Of a stretch of DNA of 64,000 bases, positions 1-10,426 are shown piece after piece (the stretch's first letter is position 1; each line of letters opens with the position of its first letter). The stretch comes from Branchiostoma floridae. Its lineage: Eukaryota > Chordata > Leptocardii > Amphioxiformes > Branchiostomatidae. The DNA is taken from the NCBI RefSeq assembly GCF_000003815.2, contig NC_049997.1, forward strand, positions 13,587,567 to 13,651,566, written 5' to 3'. The notes below the pieces were generated by a model. That model was not told where the DNA came from. It saw only the letters and a list, made by a program, of their open reading frames with translations, and made no database searches. Position numbers and translations under genes: made by a program.

Positions 1-4
1 ATAA

Positions 5-273
5 CCCACCTTAAGGTGATATCTCACTGCGCTTGGGGCACCGGTGCGGCTTCGGGGTTCAAAAGATTACTCAACGAATTTTAGAGATAAAGGACAGATA
101 GATTTTTCTTTCGTTTTGTGTATTTTGTCGTCTTCTAAGTCATACTTTTACGTATTACACAATATCGAAACCATTTAAAAAATTTGTGAGAATAACACAA
201 CAGTGCCGCAGTGAACCAACCCCACAGTGCCGCACTGGTGCTCCAAGTGCAGTGAGATACCACCTTAGGTGGA
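5..273. mobile_element. MITE-like element with imperfect terminal inverted repeats
   Basis: The left arm at about 5-57 (starting CCACCTTAAGGTGATATC, then a GCGCTTGGGGCACCGGTGCGGC block) is matched in reverse complement by the right arm at about 218-273 (ending GAGATACCACCTTAGGTGG). The arms are about 55 bp with scattered mismatches and the AT-rich centre has no coding content. The size and structure fit a non-autonomous DNA transposon. The window begins too close to the left end to look for a target duplication, so the superfamily is not assigned. Confidence 0.6.
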
Positions 274-2150
274 TCAAGATTTAATAGGACACTGTGTACA
301 CCATGCAGGATTTGCGTAACTGGATCAATCTTATATGCATCAGGTTGAATCCCATCCACGTACCTTGTTATAAACAGGGTCTTGGTGATCTCTGAAACAC
401 AAACATATTTGACCTTCTCTGTATCCGTTAGGTTACACAATACAATACTTACATGCACTATAGACGTCTCGTGTTTTCCTGGTCTGCTTCGTTCTTGTCA
501 CAGCAGCGAAAGCAGCTCGAAATGGTGTGTCGTCTCAAAGACGTTATATGGTCGTCTGCTATATAACGCTCTTGGGTATACAGGCTTAATCCAGTCTGAT
601 CAAGGCGCCTTATATAGCACATGATGCTAATGAATATTCACGGACCCATGTGTTCTCCCCAACAGCTCATTACAGACAAGAAAATGAAAAGTTACAAAGG
701 CATACATTCGTATCAAAGACTTCCGACAAGTAACTGGGATTTTCATTTATTTGGGGATATCAAAAATACAGAGCTCAGGTGTTTTATGCAGATTTCAATT
801 TATTAGCGTAAAGGAGTTCTTTGTTTTCGTGTCTGGTCCCATAAAACATCTTAATCTAGTCAAGACAGTGGAAATATCATTTGGTACATATGTTTCACGG
901 AGTTTTGGGGATCCATGTTTATCGTTCACAGTTTGATTTTTCAGAATCTGGATCCATATCCCAAATGATAGAGACCTATCTTTTGCAGTTGCTCGCGTAC
1001 TAATGGTCTATAGGTACAACAGATCGAGAAATAATGAATGATAGATATTCGAGTTTTCTTTTACACAAGCAGTAAATTCTCCCCTGCATGCATTGATTCC
1101 TATCAGACATCTTCCTCAGAGCTTCTGACTGGAGTGCCTCTTCTAGCCACAGGGGAAGATTTACTGATTGTGTTAAAGAAAAGCACAAAATCTTATTACA
1201 ATGCTGAACTTTCTTCCAAGTTCGCGAGTTCACGTTCTGAAGTGATTGGTCATCAGTGTTGATCTTTAAGAAGGCCACAATGGTCCGTGTGACTTTTTTT
1301 GTTGGAAGAAAGTTTAGCTTTGTACCATGATTACTACTACCAACAACACAGATGAGCCTCCATGATAACACAATGTTCTACCAACCTGGTGAAATTATTT
1401 TCGGAAGGAATAAATGAAGATTTGGAAACTCTGTGCTCGTTGTTAAACGAATCAAACGCATCTCGCATCTGAGATCTTTCAATACTAACTTTGCTGAAGA
1501 GCATTCATGCAAATCATTTCTAGCAACGCTTTCAAAGTTTATCATAGGAAGTGTTCCACGGTCTTTACAGTTCATTGCCCCATTTTGTGGTGTTTTTAAT
1601 TTGCGAAAGTGTGTCATAGGCTGTAGCAGGTGTCGTCTTGTAATCAGACTCAATTTGCATCGTCCTGGGTTTTCAGGAAATCATTTTTTCTGCCTTTGAT
1701 GTTAATAAGACAGACTAGCTTGATTTGTAGCCCACAGAATTGCAGTTGTTTGCATCCTCCTAATCATACATAGTGCTTTTAATTTGTAAAATTATGCACT
1801 GACAGAGGTTCTGGGTCATTAAACTCTAGTTCAGACATCGTACTGAGAGTAAGAATATCCTATACTGACATTTGTTTTAGATAAAATGGTAGGTTTCAGC
1901 ACCAGGGACAGGACTATTTGTGTATAAAATCCTTTTTTAGTGTTGTCACAACATTGACCAACAACATTTTATTTTACCCACTTGTACAAGGAAACATTCT
2001 TAGTCAAAAATTCAAACTTCAAAAAGCATTTGAAAGATTTTTTTAAAAAGACTCAAAGCTAGAAAGATAATATTTTCAAGCAAATACTAAGTCTTAATAC
2101 TTACTTTCGCATGGTACAGCCTAACAAATTACAGAAACTGATTTGTTTAT
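274..2150. other. Non-coding or unassigned stretch
   Basis: No gene is recognised here. Two adjacent minus-strand open frames (1000-1371 and 1378-1653) and an overlapping plus-strand frame (1433-1699) are open for 88-123 codons, but they show no familiar domain, no convincing splice sites and no repeat structure. They could be decayed coding sequence of a mobile element or chance. The remainder is AT-rich with no clear repeats. Confidence 0.4.
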
Positions 2151-2155
2151 TCTTG

Positions 2156-2331
2156 TGAAACAACCAGAGGGGCGAGTAAGAACAGAAAGAAACAACACCC
2201 CGACTCCCGGGATTCGAACCCGCGCCGAACCCGGGCAGCCGGATCACAAATCGAACGTGCAAACCGTTCGGCCAAATGGCTTAAGCCATTAGGCGTCTTC
2301 GGTTTAGCAGTCCTTGAACACCACTGTTACA
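2156..2331 (-). repeat. LTR copy 1 (3' LTR of the TRIM on the minus strand)
   Basis: This 176-bp terminal repeat starts TGAAACAACC and ends ACTGTTACA on the plus strand. On the minus strand it contains a box-A-like TGGCCGAACGG (plus 2264-2274) and a box-B-like GGTTCGAATCCC (plus 2208-2220) about 44 bp apart, the order and spacing of a tRNA gene's internal promoter. Confidence 0.8.
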
Positions 2332-2435
2332 CTACTCCCCCTTTTCTTTTCAAGATTCGTCCTCGAATCTCCGAGATCGACATCCCTGTGTGGCACATAC
2401 TAGCCTGTTAATCACAGGGCCGGCGTGGGAACCAG

Positions 2436-2611
2436 TGAAACAACCAGAGGGGCGAGTAAGAACAGAAAGAAACAACACCCCGACTCCCGGGATTCGAACC
2501 CGCGCCGAACCCGGGCGGCCGGATCACAAATCGAACGTGCAAACCGTTCGGCCAAATGGCTTAAGCCATTAGGCGTCTTCGGTTTAGCAGTCCTTGAACA
2601 CCACTGTTACA
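2436..2611 (-). repeat. LTR copy 2 (5' LTR of the TRIM on the minus strand)
   Basis: This is the partner of the repeat at 2156-2331 at an offset of 280 bp, with one mismatch seen (GGGCGGCC instead of GGGCAGCC). It carries the same tRNA-like box A and box B. The primer-binding-site-like sequence lies just inside it at about 2420-2434. Confidence 0.8.
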
Positions 2612-2865
2612 CTTGCTCAAACACATTCATATACATGTATATGGTGACCAACCCCTCCTGTTTCGTCCTGCCACATGCTATATAATGCAATTATAGGGTC
2701 TGGTCCAGATCATCCACCGGCCTTATTTTTGCATTTTGCGACTTGCAGTCGCAAAATGCCTTCTGGCCAGTGTAGTCGCCGTTGTGATGTTGTGATGTTG
2801 AGATGAACGGACCTGTTCAATCTATGCCAAACATTTGTATACCTGTTAAAACAGGCATTTCTTCA

Positions 2866-2960
2866 ACAAGTTCGCACTAGCGCAGTGATGAAGTTTACGC
2901 ATTCTAAACCAATGCACCCGGTTCGAATCCGGGGAGGTAGATTTTTTCAACTTTTTTTTT
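2866..2960 (+). repeat. tRNA-derived SINE or tRNA pseudogene
   Basis: The segment has a box-A-like TAGCGCAGTGATGAAG at about 2878-2893 and a box-B-like GGTTCGAATCC at about 2920-2930, followed by GGGGAGGTAG and then T-rich runs. The two boxes sit at tRNA-like spacing, but no clean acceptor stem is visible, so a SINE head or tRNA relic is more likely than a functional tRNA gene. Confidence 0.55.
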
Positions 2961-4812
2961 TTTTTTACATCCATTAAAATACTAATTTTTACATCCATTT
3001 GGCCACACCAATTTATTTCTTTGGTTAACGGATTCGCCGCTTCGTTTTTTTGCCGAATAGAAATAAAAATTAAAAAAAAAAACTTAAAAATGCCCCGCAA
3101 CAGAGCTCACTCAAAAACAGGCAATGTGTAGTGAAATTTGCTGCAGTTCACGCAAATTTTAACAGGTGGCATATGTGAATCTCTCCATGCGCCAATATCA
3201 GGTTTAGTTACTCTGTTCTATTTATATGACATTCTAATAACTAGAAAAAAAAAACGTTCACACACGCAAACATTGGCAAAATGCCAGCTTTTTTAAAAGC
3301 ACTTGTTTTAAGAAGGGGAAAAAGTACCCTGGGTGCCAGACCAACGACGCGTTTAACCAGCCGATTCTTCGGCGGTCCAATACGACATGTCCTCCGATTT
3401 GAATAAGCGCTCCGGGGTGGCTAAGCGCGAGGGCGTTTTAGTTGGCCTTATGGTATGTACCAGTGCCAGTCAAATCTCCCCACAGCGCTAAACTAGATCG
3501 ACGGGAATACTGTCGTGTGCCACCAAAATAAAAACGGTTGTCAGCCCAGTATTTAGTCTTGTGACCCGTTTATGGAAGAAGAATGATTTAAAAAAAGAAG
3601 CTATTTTACTCCGTTTAAAAAAAATGATCACATGCAAACTTTGATTACATGAAAATTGATATTGGTAAATTGGTCTGAGAGGTAAGATTTATTATTAATC
3701 TCCTCTCAGAAATAATTCTTTGAAAATTGGAAAGCAGCCTGTACCAATCATTCCAGTTGCACAAAGAGCTGACCAATTTCTTGTGAAGGGTCTAGACAAT
3801 TACTTAAACGCTGTTACAGAACATATAGTCTACTTTCTGCAGCAACAAAATCCAGACGCCAGTTCCCAGTCGTTTTGAACGGGGTGCTGATCCACCTGCT
3901 CCTCTGCGCCCTTTAGAACAGAGTTTGTATCTTTGGACATCAACAACATGTACCAGTGACTAGCCTACTGACGTACATGTACAGATTCGAATTTTCGTTT
4001 GTCTTGTAGTGCTTAACAGTAGCACGAAGGACAGTTAGTTTTCTCGCTCCGAGTCAACTCTAGCCACAAGACCAACTGGCCACAATCTCTGAGGAACTAC
4101 AGACGACGCAGCAAGGTAACACTCCCTTTTTTATTGGACAAACATACAAAAGCAAAATACAGATAGCGGCCGACTCAAGTTGAGACAACTTGTATTGGCG
4201 CCGCTATTGAAACAGAATGAAAATAGCAGGTATTTGACATGAAAGACAGCAAGATAAATATAAACACATTCAAGTAACAACAAATGGTATTGAGCGATTG
4301 AAGCGTAAGTCCTAATTCCCCTCCTTCAGTGATTTAGGTAGGACACGGAGACGGCATAATTTAAAGCAATGGTTGAAGAGTTTGGTTTATGATGCTGAGA
4401 AACGGCCCGTTTGTACAATGACATTCTGGGTTACAAAGGAAAGAAGCACAGAATAGTAAATGTGTGATTTCACCATCAGAAAGCGAGTAAATGTCGACAA
4501 TATGTCCTACAGTCCTTAAAAGGTTGCCGAAAAGAATAAGACGAGGATTACTGTGTAATGGGCAATGGAGTAAGAAATGAGAGATCGATTTGCATCGGCA
4601 CCCGCAGCTTCAGACTGGACTACCAGTCAGCCCACGACAAAAAAGCCTGCTTTTGAAGATGCAGGTGCCAATGTGAAGACGTACCAAGAGGGTACAAGCA
4701 TATCTGGGACCATAGCTGAATTTTGACAGGTTTAACAGATTGGAACAAATACAAACTTAACCTAGAAAAAAAAAAGCTGTAGCTACGTATTGCCAAGTAT
4801 AATTTGTTCCAG
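2961..4812. other. Intergenic or 5' region of the NHL gene
   Basis: No protein-coding exon is recognised. A GC-richer block at about 3330-3560 is unlike its AT-rich surroundings and stays unidentified. A possible non-coding first exon of the downstream gene ends at AGCAAG|GTAACA (about 4114). It would splice to the acceptor TTGTTCCAG|GAAC at 4812/4813, leaving a short 5' UTR before the ATG at 4900. That first exon is inference. Confidence 0.35.
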
Positions 4813-4899
4813 GAACAAAAGACTTTACAAAACGATTCATTTTGTTATGAAGGTCATACGAACACTCCCTTCATCAATCAGACAACTCAAGGAGGAGCA

Positions 4900-7899
4900 A
4901 TGTCTGGAACTACCGTAGAGCCACGGTCCAAACAGATGCAGCTGCGGGACGTCACCGTTCATCATACACCTGCAGCAGATACTGTGGCTGAGGGTGTATA
5001 TGAGAATGATGCTGATATGGCTGAGGGTGTTTATGAAAATGAAAATGATGTGGATGAAGATGTTCATGAGAATGATGCTGATATGGCTGAGGGTGTTTAT
5101 GAGAATGACAATGATGTGACTAAAGATGTTTATGAGAATGACAATGATGTGGCTGAAGATGTTTATGAGAATGACAATGATGTGGCTGAAGATGTTTATG
5201 AGAATGATGCTGATGTGGCTGAAGATGTTTATGAGAATGACAATGATGTTGCTGAAGTAGTTTATGTAAATGACAATGCTGTGGCGAAAAAAGTTGGTGA
5301 AGATGATGGTGGTGAGGCTGAAGATGTTTATGAAAACGATGACAACATGGCTGAAGATGTCTATGAAAATGATGCTAATGTCGCTGAGGGTGTTGATGAA
5401 AATGATTACCTTGATTTAAATGAACCAGCTGAAAATGGCACCCCTCCTTCAGGTAAGCCAATCACAAATACTGCAAAAGTTCACTCCACTTCGTTTGAAT
5501 TTGGAAGTTACTATATTGTGCTATTCATCTCCTTAAATGTTTGTCAATAAGTTAAACTTCATTTACTACACTGTATTTTGGTTGTAAATATAACCTGGTC
5601 CCAATACAATGTATTCCATGGAGTCACCATTTATTTGTGATTTATTGAATGAGAGCTATGCAGTAAGTGGCACTTTATCATAACCACATGCAATATTTGT
5701 TGTTATAAGGCATTTGCGCTGCAGCCTTTTTCGAGGATTTTCTTATAATTCAACCACTGCATTTGATTTTTTTTCCGACAGCGATGGCAAATACATTGCC
5801 GTTTACGTACGTCAAAATCTATTATAATCTACTATCATATGATGATTTCTAACAGTTTAGGATTCTCTTAGTTGTTACAGACGGGGGACCTGCGCCTGTT
5901 GCCCAGATGCCGCCCTTCCTCACGAGCTCTCAGTGGGCTTGTGTAGTCATCACCGCATCCGCTGCAGTGGCAATGCTGCTGTTGGGCCTCTTCATCACGG
6001 GGCACACAGAATCCCGTCCACCCAACCCTCCGTACCCTACAGCACCGGTCAGGAATATGAGGGTAAATGGATTTAGGATAGGTATTGCTAAAAAATGTAG
6101 TTTGCAGTTAACCGTACAAACGTGACTGCACTTTTTGTTGGGTCAATCAAGCGTCTTCGTATAACCATGTCTTCCTCCCCGTAGGTTTGCTGAGGATGGC
6201 AAAAACAAATCAGGCTTTTGTTTTTCCTTTCGTTACACTTGAGTCAATTGCAATTTTGAACGGTTCTGAAAAATCACGACCGTAGAATGAGTAGAACTGA
6301 AGATAAAAACAAGCTGACGTTGGTCGGTCGGTCGGTCGGTCGGTTATTTTTTGCTCCTGTCTACCAAGTGAACTTAACAGAAATGAAAATCTTTGTTACA
6401 GACGACAATCGTACATGCTGGACAAATCCCGACAGACAATGCCGCTACAGCTGCAGCGTACACTGTTGTGTGGGCAGCTAACACAAATGTAAGTTTTGTT
6501 ATTGTCTATGACCTTCACTTATTCTTAATGTTTTAGATGACTAACCAATTGTTTATCTAAACAAATGTGTATTCTGCGTTAAAGATAATAAATCAACCTT
6601 TTTAGGACAGTCTCATCTTAAAGTCCGACAATATATATTCGCATTCAGAACTTCAATTAATCAACACTTTGATCATCTTAAAGATTATGAATCTAAATAG
6701 CAAAATTTGTCATGCTTTAATGCCTTGAACTCACAAAGCAAATTTATATGAACTCTTCGTTTCCTCGATAGGTTCTATCATCCACCTCACACGGCTACAC
6801 AGCACAGTCGACAATTGTGACACCTACCGCAACTCTGGGAAAGGACGCTCACACCTCTGTCAACAAGGAAGGTAAATATATCACAGATGTTGAAATAAAC
6901 ATCATACTTTTACATCAAAATCAACGAAGATGCATAAGAAAAAAATTATAGATGAAAAGACTAGGCTACTTTGCATAAATAGTGCATAGGAGTTCCTTCT
7001 TTCCTTTGACACAAGATATAGCGTACTCTGCATTGATTTGATATCCACGTTGACTTTATATCGTTGCAGAGACGACTGAAGAAGGTGGAAAGCGTCACGT
7101 CATCACGTTTGGTGGGCGGGGATCGACACTGGGAAAGTTTGCTCACCTGAGTGGGGTTGTTGTATCTAATATCGAGATATTCATAGCTGATTATGATCAT
7201 GATAACGGTCGTGTCCAAGTTTTTAACATGAAGGGTGATTATGTTCTTCATTTCCTGACAACTGTGCCTGGAAAAGCCGGTCGGACCTTTTTTCCACAGG
7301 ACATATCAATTGACGACAACGGCAACCTATGGGTAGTGGGGAGGTTGGCATTCTTTGGCTCCTATGTAGTACAGTACAACAGAGATGGTCAAGCTTTGAC
7401 TAAGTTTGAGGTTAAACGCGGGTCAAGTGCGATTGCCGTGAATTTACAAAGTAAACACATTCTTGTCACTAGATATGGCATGCAAGCTTGTGATATTGAC
7501 ATATTTCAGCCAAACGGCTTGTTTGTGAGGACGCTTGATACAGATACTTCATGTGAACACATGCTTGCCGCAAACAGGGAGGGAAACATTATTACGACAA
7601 GAAACAACATGGTTCAGGTATATGACCAGACAGGACATCTTCTGTTCACCTTTGGTGGCTCCGGTGTGCTAAAATATATCCGAGGTATCTGTGCGGACAT
7701 TACTGGTCATATCTTGGTGTCAGATGAGGGAAATATGGGCGAAAAAGGTCGGGTTTCCATGTTTTCGAGTCGCGGACACTTTGTTCGCGATGTGGTCACT
7801 GGTTTGAATATGGTAGAACGTATCGCCGTGGGAGTAGAAGGACAGCTAGTGGTGACTGATGTAAGGGATAGAACTGTAACTATTTATACCACTTACTAA
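4900..7899 (+). CDS. Single-pass membrane protein with acidic repeats and NHL beta-propeller
   Basis: Five exons join in phase: 4900-5452, 5881-6062, 6402-6488, 6772-6871 and 7070-7899 (stop TAA), giving 583 residues. All introns are GT-AG, for example TTCAG|GTAAGC at 5453 and GTTACAG at 5880. Residues about 30-170 are an acidic array of the 11-residue unit VYENDNDVAED. Residues about 203-225 form a hydrophobic transmembrane helix (WACVVITA...GLFITG). A short Ser/Thr/Ala-rich stalk follows, and residues about 308-583 carry NHL-type blades with strands such as ITFGGRGSTLGKF, QDISIDDNGNLWVV, GICADITGHILVSD and IAVGVEGQLVVTD. NHL propellers bind protein or RNA; with a membrane anchor and no RING or B-box, an extracellular or membrane-proximal binding role is inferred. 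There is no signal peptide, so a type II orientation is possible. The ATG at 4900 is the first in frame after the upstream acceptor. The ligand is unknown. Confidence 0.85.
4984..5400 (+). repeat. 33-bp coding minisatellite
   Basis: About a dozen imperfect copies of a 33-bp unit (GAAGATGTTTATGAGAATGA and so on) lie inside exon 1 of the NHL gene and encode the 11-residue Val-Tyr-Glu-Asn-Asp repeat. Because 33 is a multiple of three, changes in copy number keep the frame. Outer copies have diverged (KKVGEDDGGEAED) and inner ones are nearly identical, as expected from slippage or unequal exchange. Confidence 0.9.
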
Positions 7900-9362
7900 T
7901 GGGGATAGCGCTCCTTTCTCCAGCTTTTTACATGGCAAATTGTCACTTACTTGACTACTGCTACCGTTTTGCTTACATGTGATGAAAGAATATTTATCAA
8001 CAAGATGTCGCCAAATATAGTAGATTCATTCCTCAAGCTAGCGACATCTCACACACTGCAGTCGTTCGTCAGTAGGACATCCAGAGCTGCTTAGTTCAAG
8101 TTTTGAATTTTTATTCAGCACTGTTGGGGCATCTTGCCGCTTGCGTTATTTTCTAACTAAAAAAATGTCGCGCTTGCAACCGTCACCACTAGGTTTGCTT
8201 GCGTCACTCTCTAGGTTCCGTGAGGGTACATCTGCGTTATCAAACCCGCAGTGATGCAAGCGTGACCCAAGTGCACCTTAAAGACACAAGAAACAACTTT
8301 CCAGACGTTTTGTAATCCATATGTCTATTCAGCTCTCTCATGTTAATACTGGTGACAATATCAAAGTCAACAGTTACACTGAACTCATCTGGTACAGGAT
8401 AATTCTGACATGATAATGCTTTGTTGCAACGATCATAAGATTTGCTACTGCCTCATGGTGAAAAGTAGCAAACAAGAGTTCTACAAAAAGGACACAAATT
8501 GCGCCATCCATCTAAAAGGGCGGTCACATAAGTGGTAGAACGTCGTACGATTTTGATGTAAGATTTTCAAGCAGGCTGTGACAGAACTAACGAAACTAAG
8601 ACAGCATCAACACAGCTGAACAGTGCGTGATGACACCAAGATTGTGCAACAGTCGTACCACCAATGTGATCAGTCCTTATGTGGCTTTATCAGATTTATG
8701 TTTTTACTTACATGTAGTTACCCGTTAGATTAATAACTAAGTCATCTGGACATAGAAATTCTCTGATATTACTTTGTACTTACATGCAGCATATGAGGAC
8801 TCTATGTAATGTATTTGTTGTAAATAAGTACATTGAAGTAGGTTCTTTCTTTCCCCTGTTTCGACTAACTATTAACCACAGCAAATGTACTACTACAGAA
8901 CATTATTATTAAGAGTCTATAAAAATTTAATGATTTTGTACAAATATCTACAAACTTGAAACTATTACTATGCTACACAATTTACAATGACAGCCACACT
9001 TACATGCACAGCACACTCATAAGAATTTTAAGTCAATTTGATAGGGAGTGATCAAACTCTAATAAGTTTTCATTATTTCTAGAAGTTGTTCAGTAGCATT
9101 TATGTTTCACTCCCTGATTTACATGTACTTCACAAGTTGGTCTTCTCAACTGATAGAATTTTGTACCAGACTTAGAGCATGCCTAGAATCTAAGGCCGCA
9201 GCAAATGAATTATATGGATGTCACACATTGATTGCTACTTGATGAAAAAAAAAATTGTACCCTCTAAATGGAAAATATCTTTGTGTGATAGCCTTGAGTG
9301 TAGTTCTAGAAGTGAAATCAATGTTGTAGTTTCAAGTGTATAGTTGTAGATGTGTCAAGAGG
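7900..9362. other. 3' flank of NHL gene and AT-rich intergenic DNA
   Basis: This holds the 3' UTR and intergenic sequence after the NHL stop codon. No coding exon and no clear mobile element is seen. A short inverted pair around 8200-8270 (GCTTGCGTCACTC and GTGATGCAAGC) is the only structure noticed. Confidence 0.4.
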
Positions 9363-9545
9363 CGTTAGTGTGGCGTGAATGGTAGAGCGTTCGGCTCAGA
9401 ATCAAAAGGTTCCGAGTCCGATACCCACCAAGCCCCGAGGTTGTGCCCTTAGGAAAGGCACTTTACACGACTTAACCTGATGGTGAAGTGACACCCCTCT
9501 GAGCTTCTTAGGCTAAACTGTCTAATTGTGTGCCAAAAACACACT
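9363..9545 (+). repeat. tRNA-derived SINE
   Basis: The head reads GTGTGGCGTGAATGGTAGAG (box A) and continues to GGTTCCGAGTCCGATACC (degenerate box B) within about 65 bp, like a tRNA-derived SINE head. It is followed by a conserved-looking body containing CCCTTAGGAAAGGCACTTTA, a phrase common in the central part of invertebrate SINEs. No tail or target duplication could be fixed. Confidence 0.7.
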
Positions 9546-9635
9546 AAAGATCATCGCATACAATTTCTTTTCCAAGGCAACTACATGGAAACTATGTTAC
9601 GTAATTCTTTCCTTACATAGGCATACATACATAAC

Positions 9636-9891
9636 AAGTTGAACTATGATTTCCAACACAAAAATTGAACTTGCCAAAATGTTTGACTGATCAGCTCCGG
9701 TCTTTGTCAAGGAACCGCTCATCAGGTCACTTGCGCTATCTTACAATGTAATATAATGTAATGACTGACATCACAGAAGCAGAAGATTGTTTATTACTTA
9801 ACTTGACTGATATTCCAAGACTGGAGCTGATCAGTGGAAAATTTTGGCAAGTCAATTTTTGATGTGTTGGAAAAAATAATTAGTTCATCTT
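9636..9891. mobile_element. MITE with about 65-bp inverted repeats
   Basis: The left arm (about 9636-9706: AAGTTGAACTATGATTTCC, then a block with GACTGATCAGCTCC) matches in reverse complement the right arm (about 9820-9891: GGAGCTGATCAGTGG, then TGTGTTGGAAAAAATAATTA). The centre has no coding content. No target duplication is evident, so the superfamily is unassigned. It lies downstream of the EF-hand gene and contains TTTATT near 9788, an AATAAA on that gene's strand. Confidence 0.7.
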
Positions 9892-9959
9892 GATCTCTAA
9901 GAATGACATCTACCAACACGGATGAATTTTTTAGTTACATAACGTTTGGTACATCCTAA

Positions 9960-10395
9960 TAGCCTGGAATCCAGCCGTGTTGTGCTTTGGTCGCTCCCCG
10001 AAGGTACGCTTCCTGCTAACACGTCTGGTGTTCGTTACCATTGAAACGATCGGCCCTTACGTCACTAAAGAGGAGACTCATAAATAATCATATTTGCCAC
10101 TCTTTGCTGATTGGATGACCTCTGAGAGGAGAACACCAATCGCGAGCTGCCATTTCTCACGTGATCTGTTGTCATGCAGTTTGCGGGAAAGATAGAAGTA
10201 GTGTTCCGTTCGATTACAAACTGTAAACATAATTTTGAAGGGGGCTTAGAGCTAACAGCTAATCAGAAATCTGGTATAAAATCTCTGCGAATATGCAAAT
10301 GCCGATCGTTCCAATGGTAACGAACACCAGAAGTGTTGGCAGGAAGCGTACCTTTGGGGAGCGACCAAAGCACAACACGGCTGGATTCCAGGCTA
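9960..10395. mobile_element. MULE-like MITE with 9-bp target duplication
   Basis: The left terminus TAGCCTGGAATCCAGCCGTG is repeated in inverted form at 10376-10395. The inverted repeats run about 95 bp each (9960-10055 and 10300-10395) with few mismatches. A 9-bp duplication ACATCCTAA flanks the element (9951-9959 and 10396-10404). Long inverted repeats plus a 9-bp duplication are typical of Mutator-like elements. It has no coding capacity. It sits 23 bp beyond the duplication-side flank of the EF-hand gene's stop codon (10427), so it probably lies in that gene's 3' UTR. Confidence 0.85.
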
Positions 10396-10426
10396 ACATC
10401 CTAAGGTAGATGCATTATTACAGGGA

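Larger units (their letters stand above)
2156..2611 (-). mobile_element. Miniature LTR retrotransposon (TRIM-like) with tRNA-like sequence in its LTRs
   Basis: Two 176-bp direct repeats (2156-2331 and 2436-2611) differ at one visible position, A versus G near 2237. Each begins TG and ends CA, and together they flank only 104 bp. Read on the minus strand, the internal segment starts one base after the 5' LTR with a primer-binding-site-like sequence (TGGTTCCCACGCCGG, complement of a tRNA 3' end finishing in CCA). It ends with a purine-rich tract, AAAAGAAAAGGGGGAG, next to the 3' LTR. The flanking bases CTTG (2152-2155 and 2612-2615) form a 4-bp target duplication. There is no coding capacity, so it would depend on proteins supplied in trans. 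Each LTR also contains tRNA-like Pol III box A and box B motifs, which is unusual. The near-identity of the LTRs implies recent insertion. Confidence 0.85.

Noticed and set aside
2866-2960. Functional tRNA gene
   Set aside because: Boxes A and B are recognisable, but I could not form an acceptor stem or a sound anticodon arm, so a SINE or relic is more likely.
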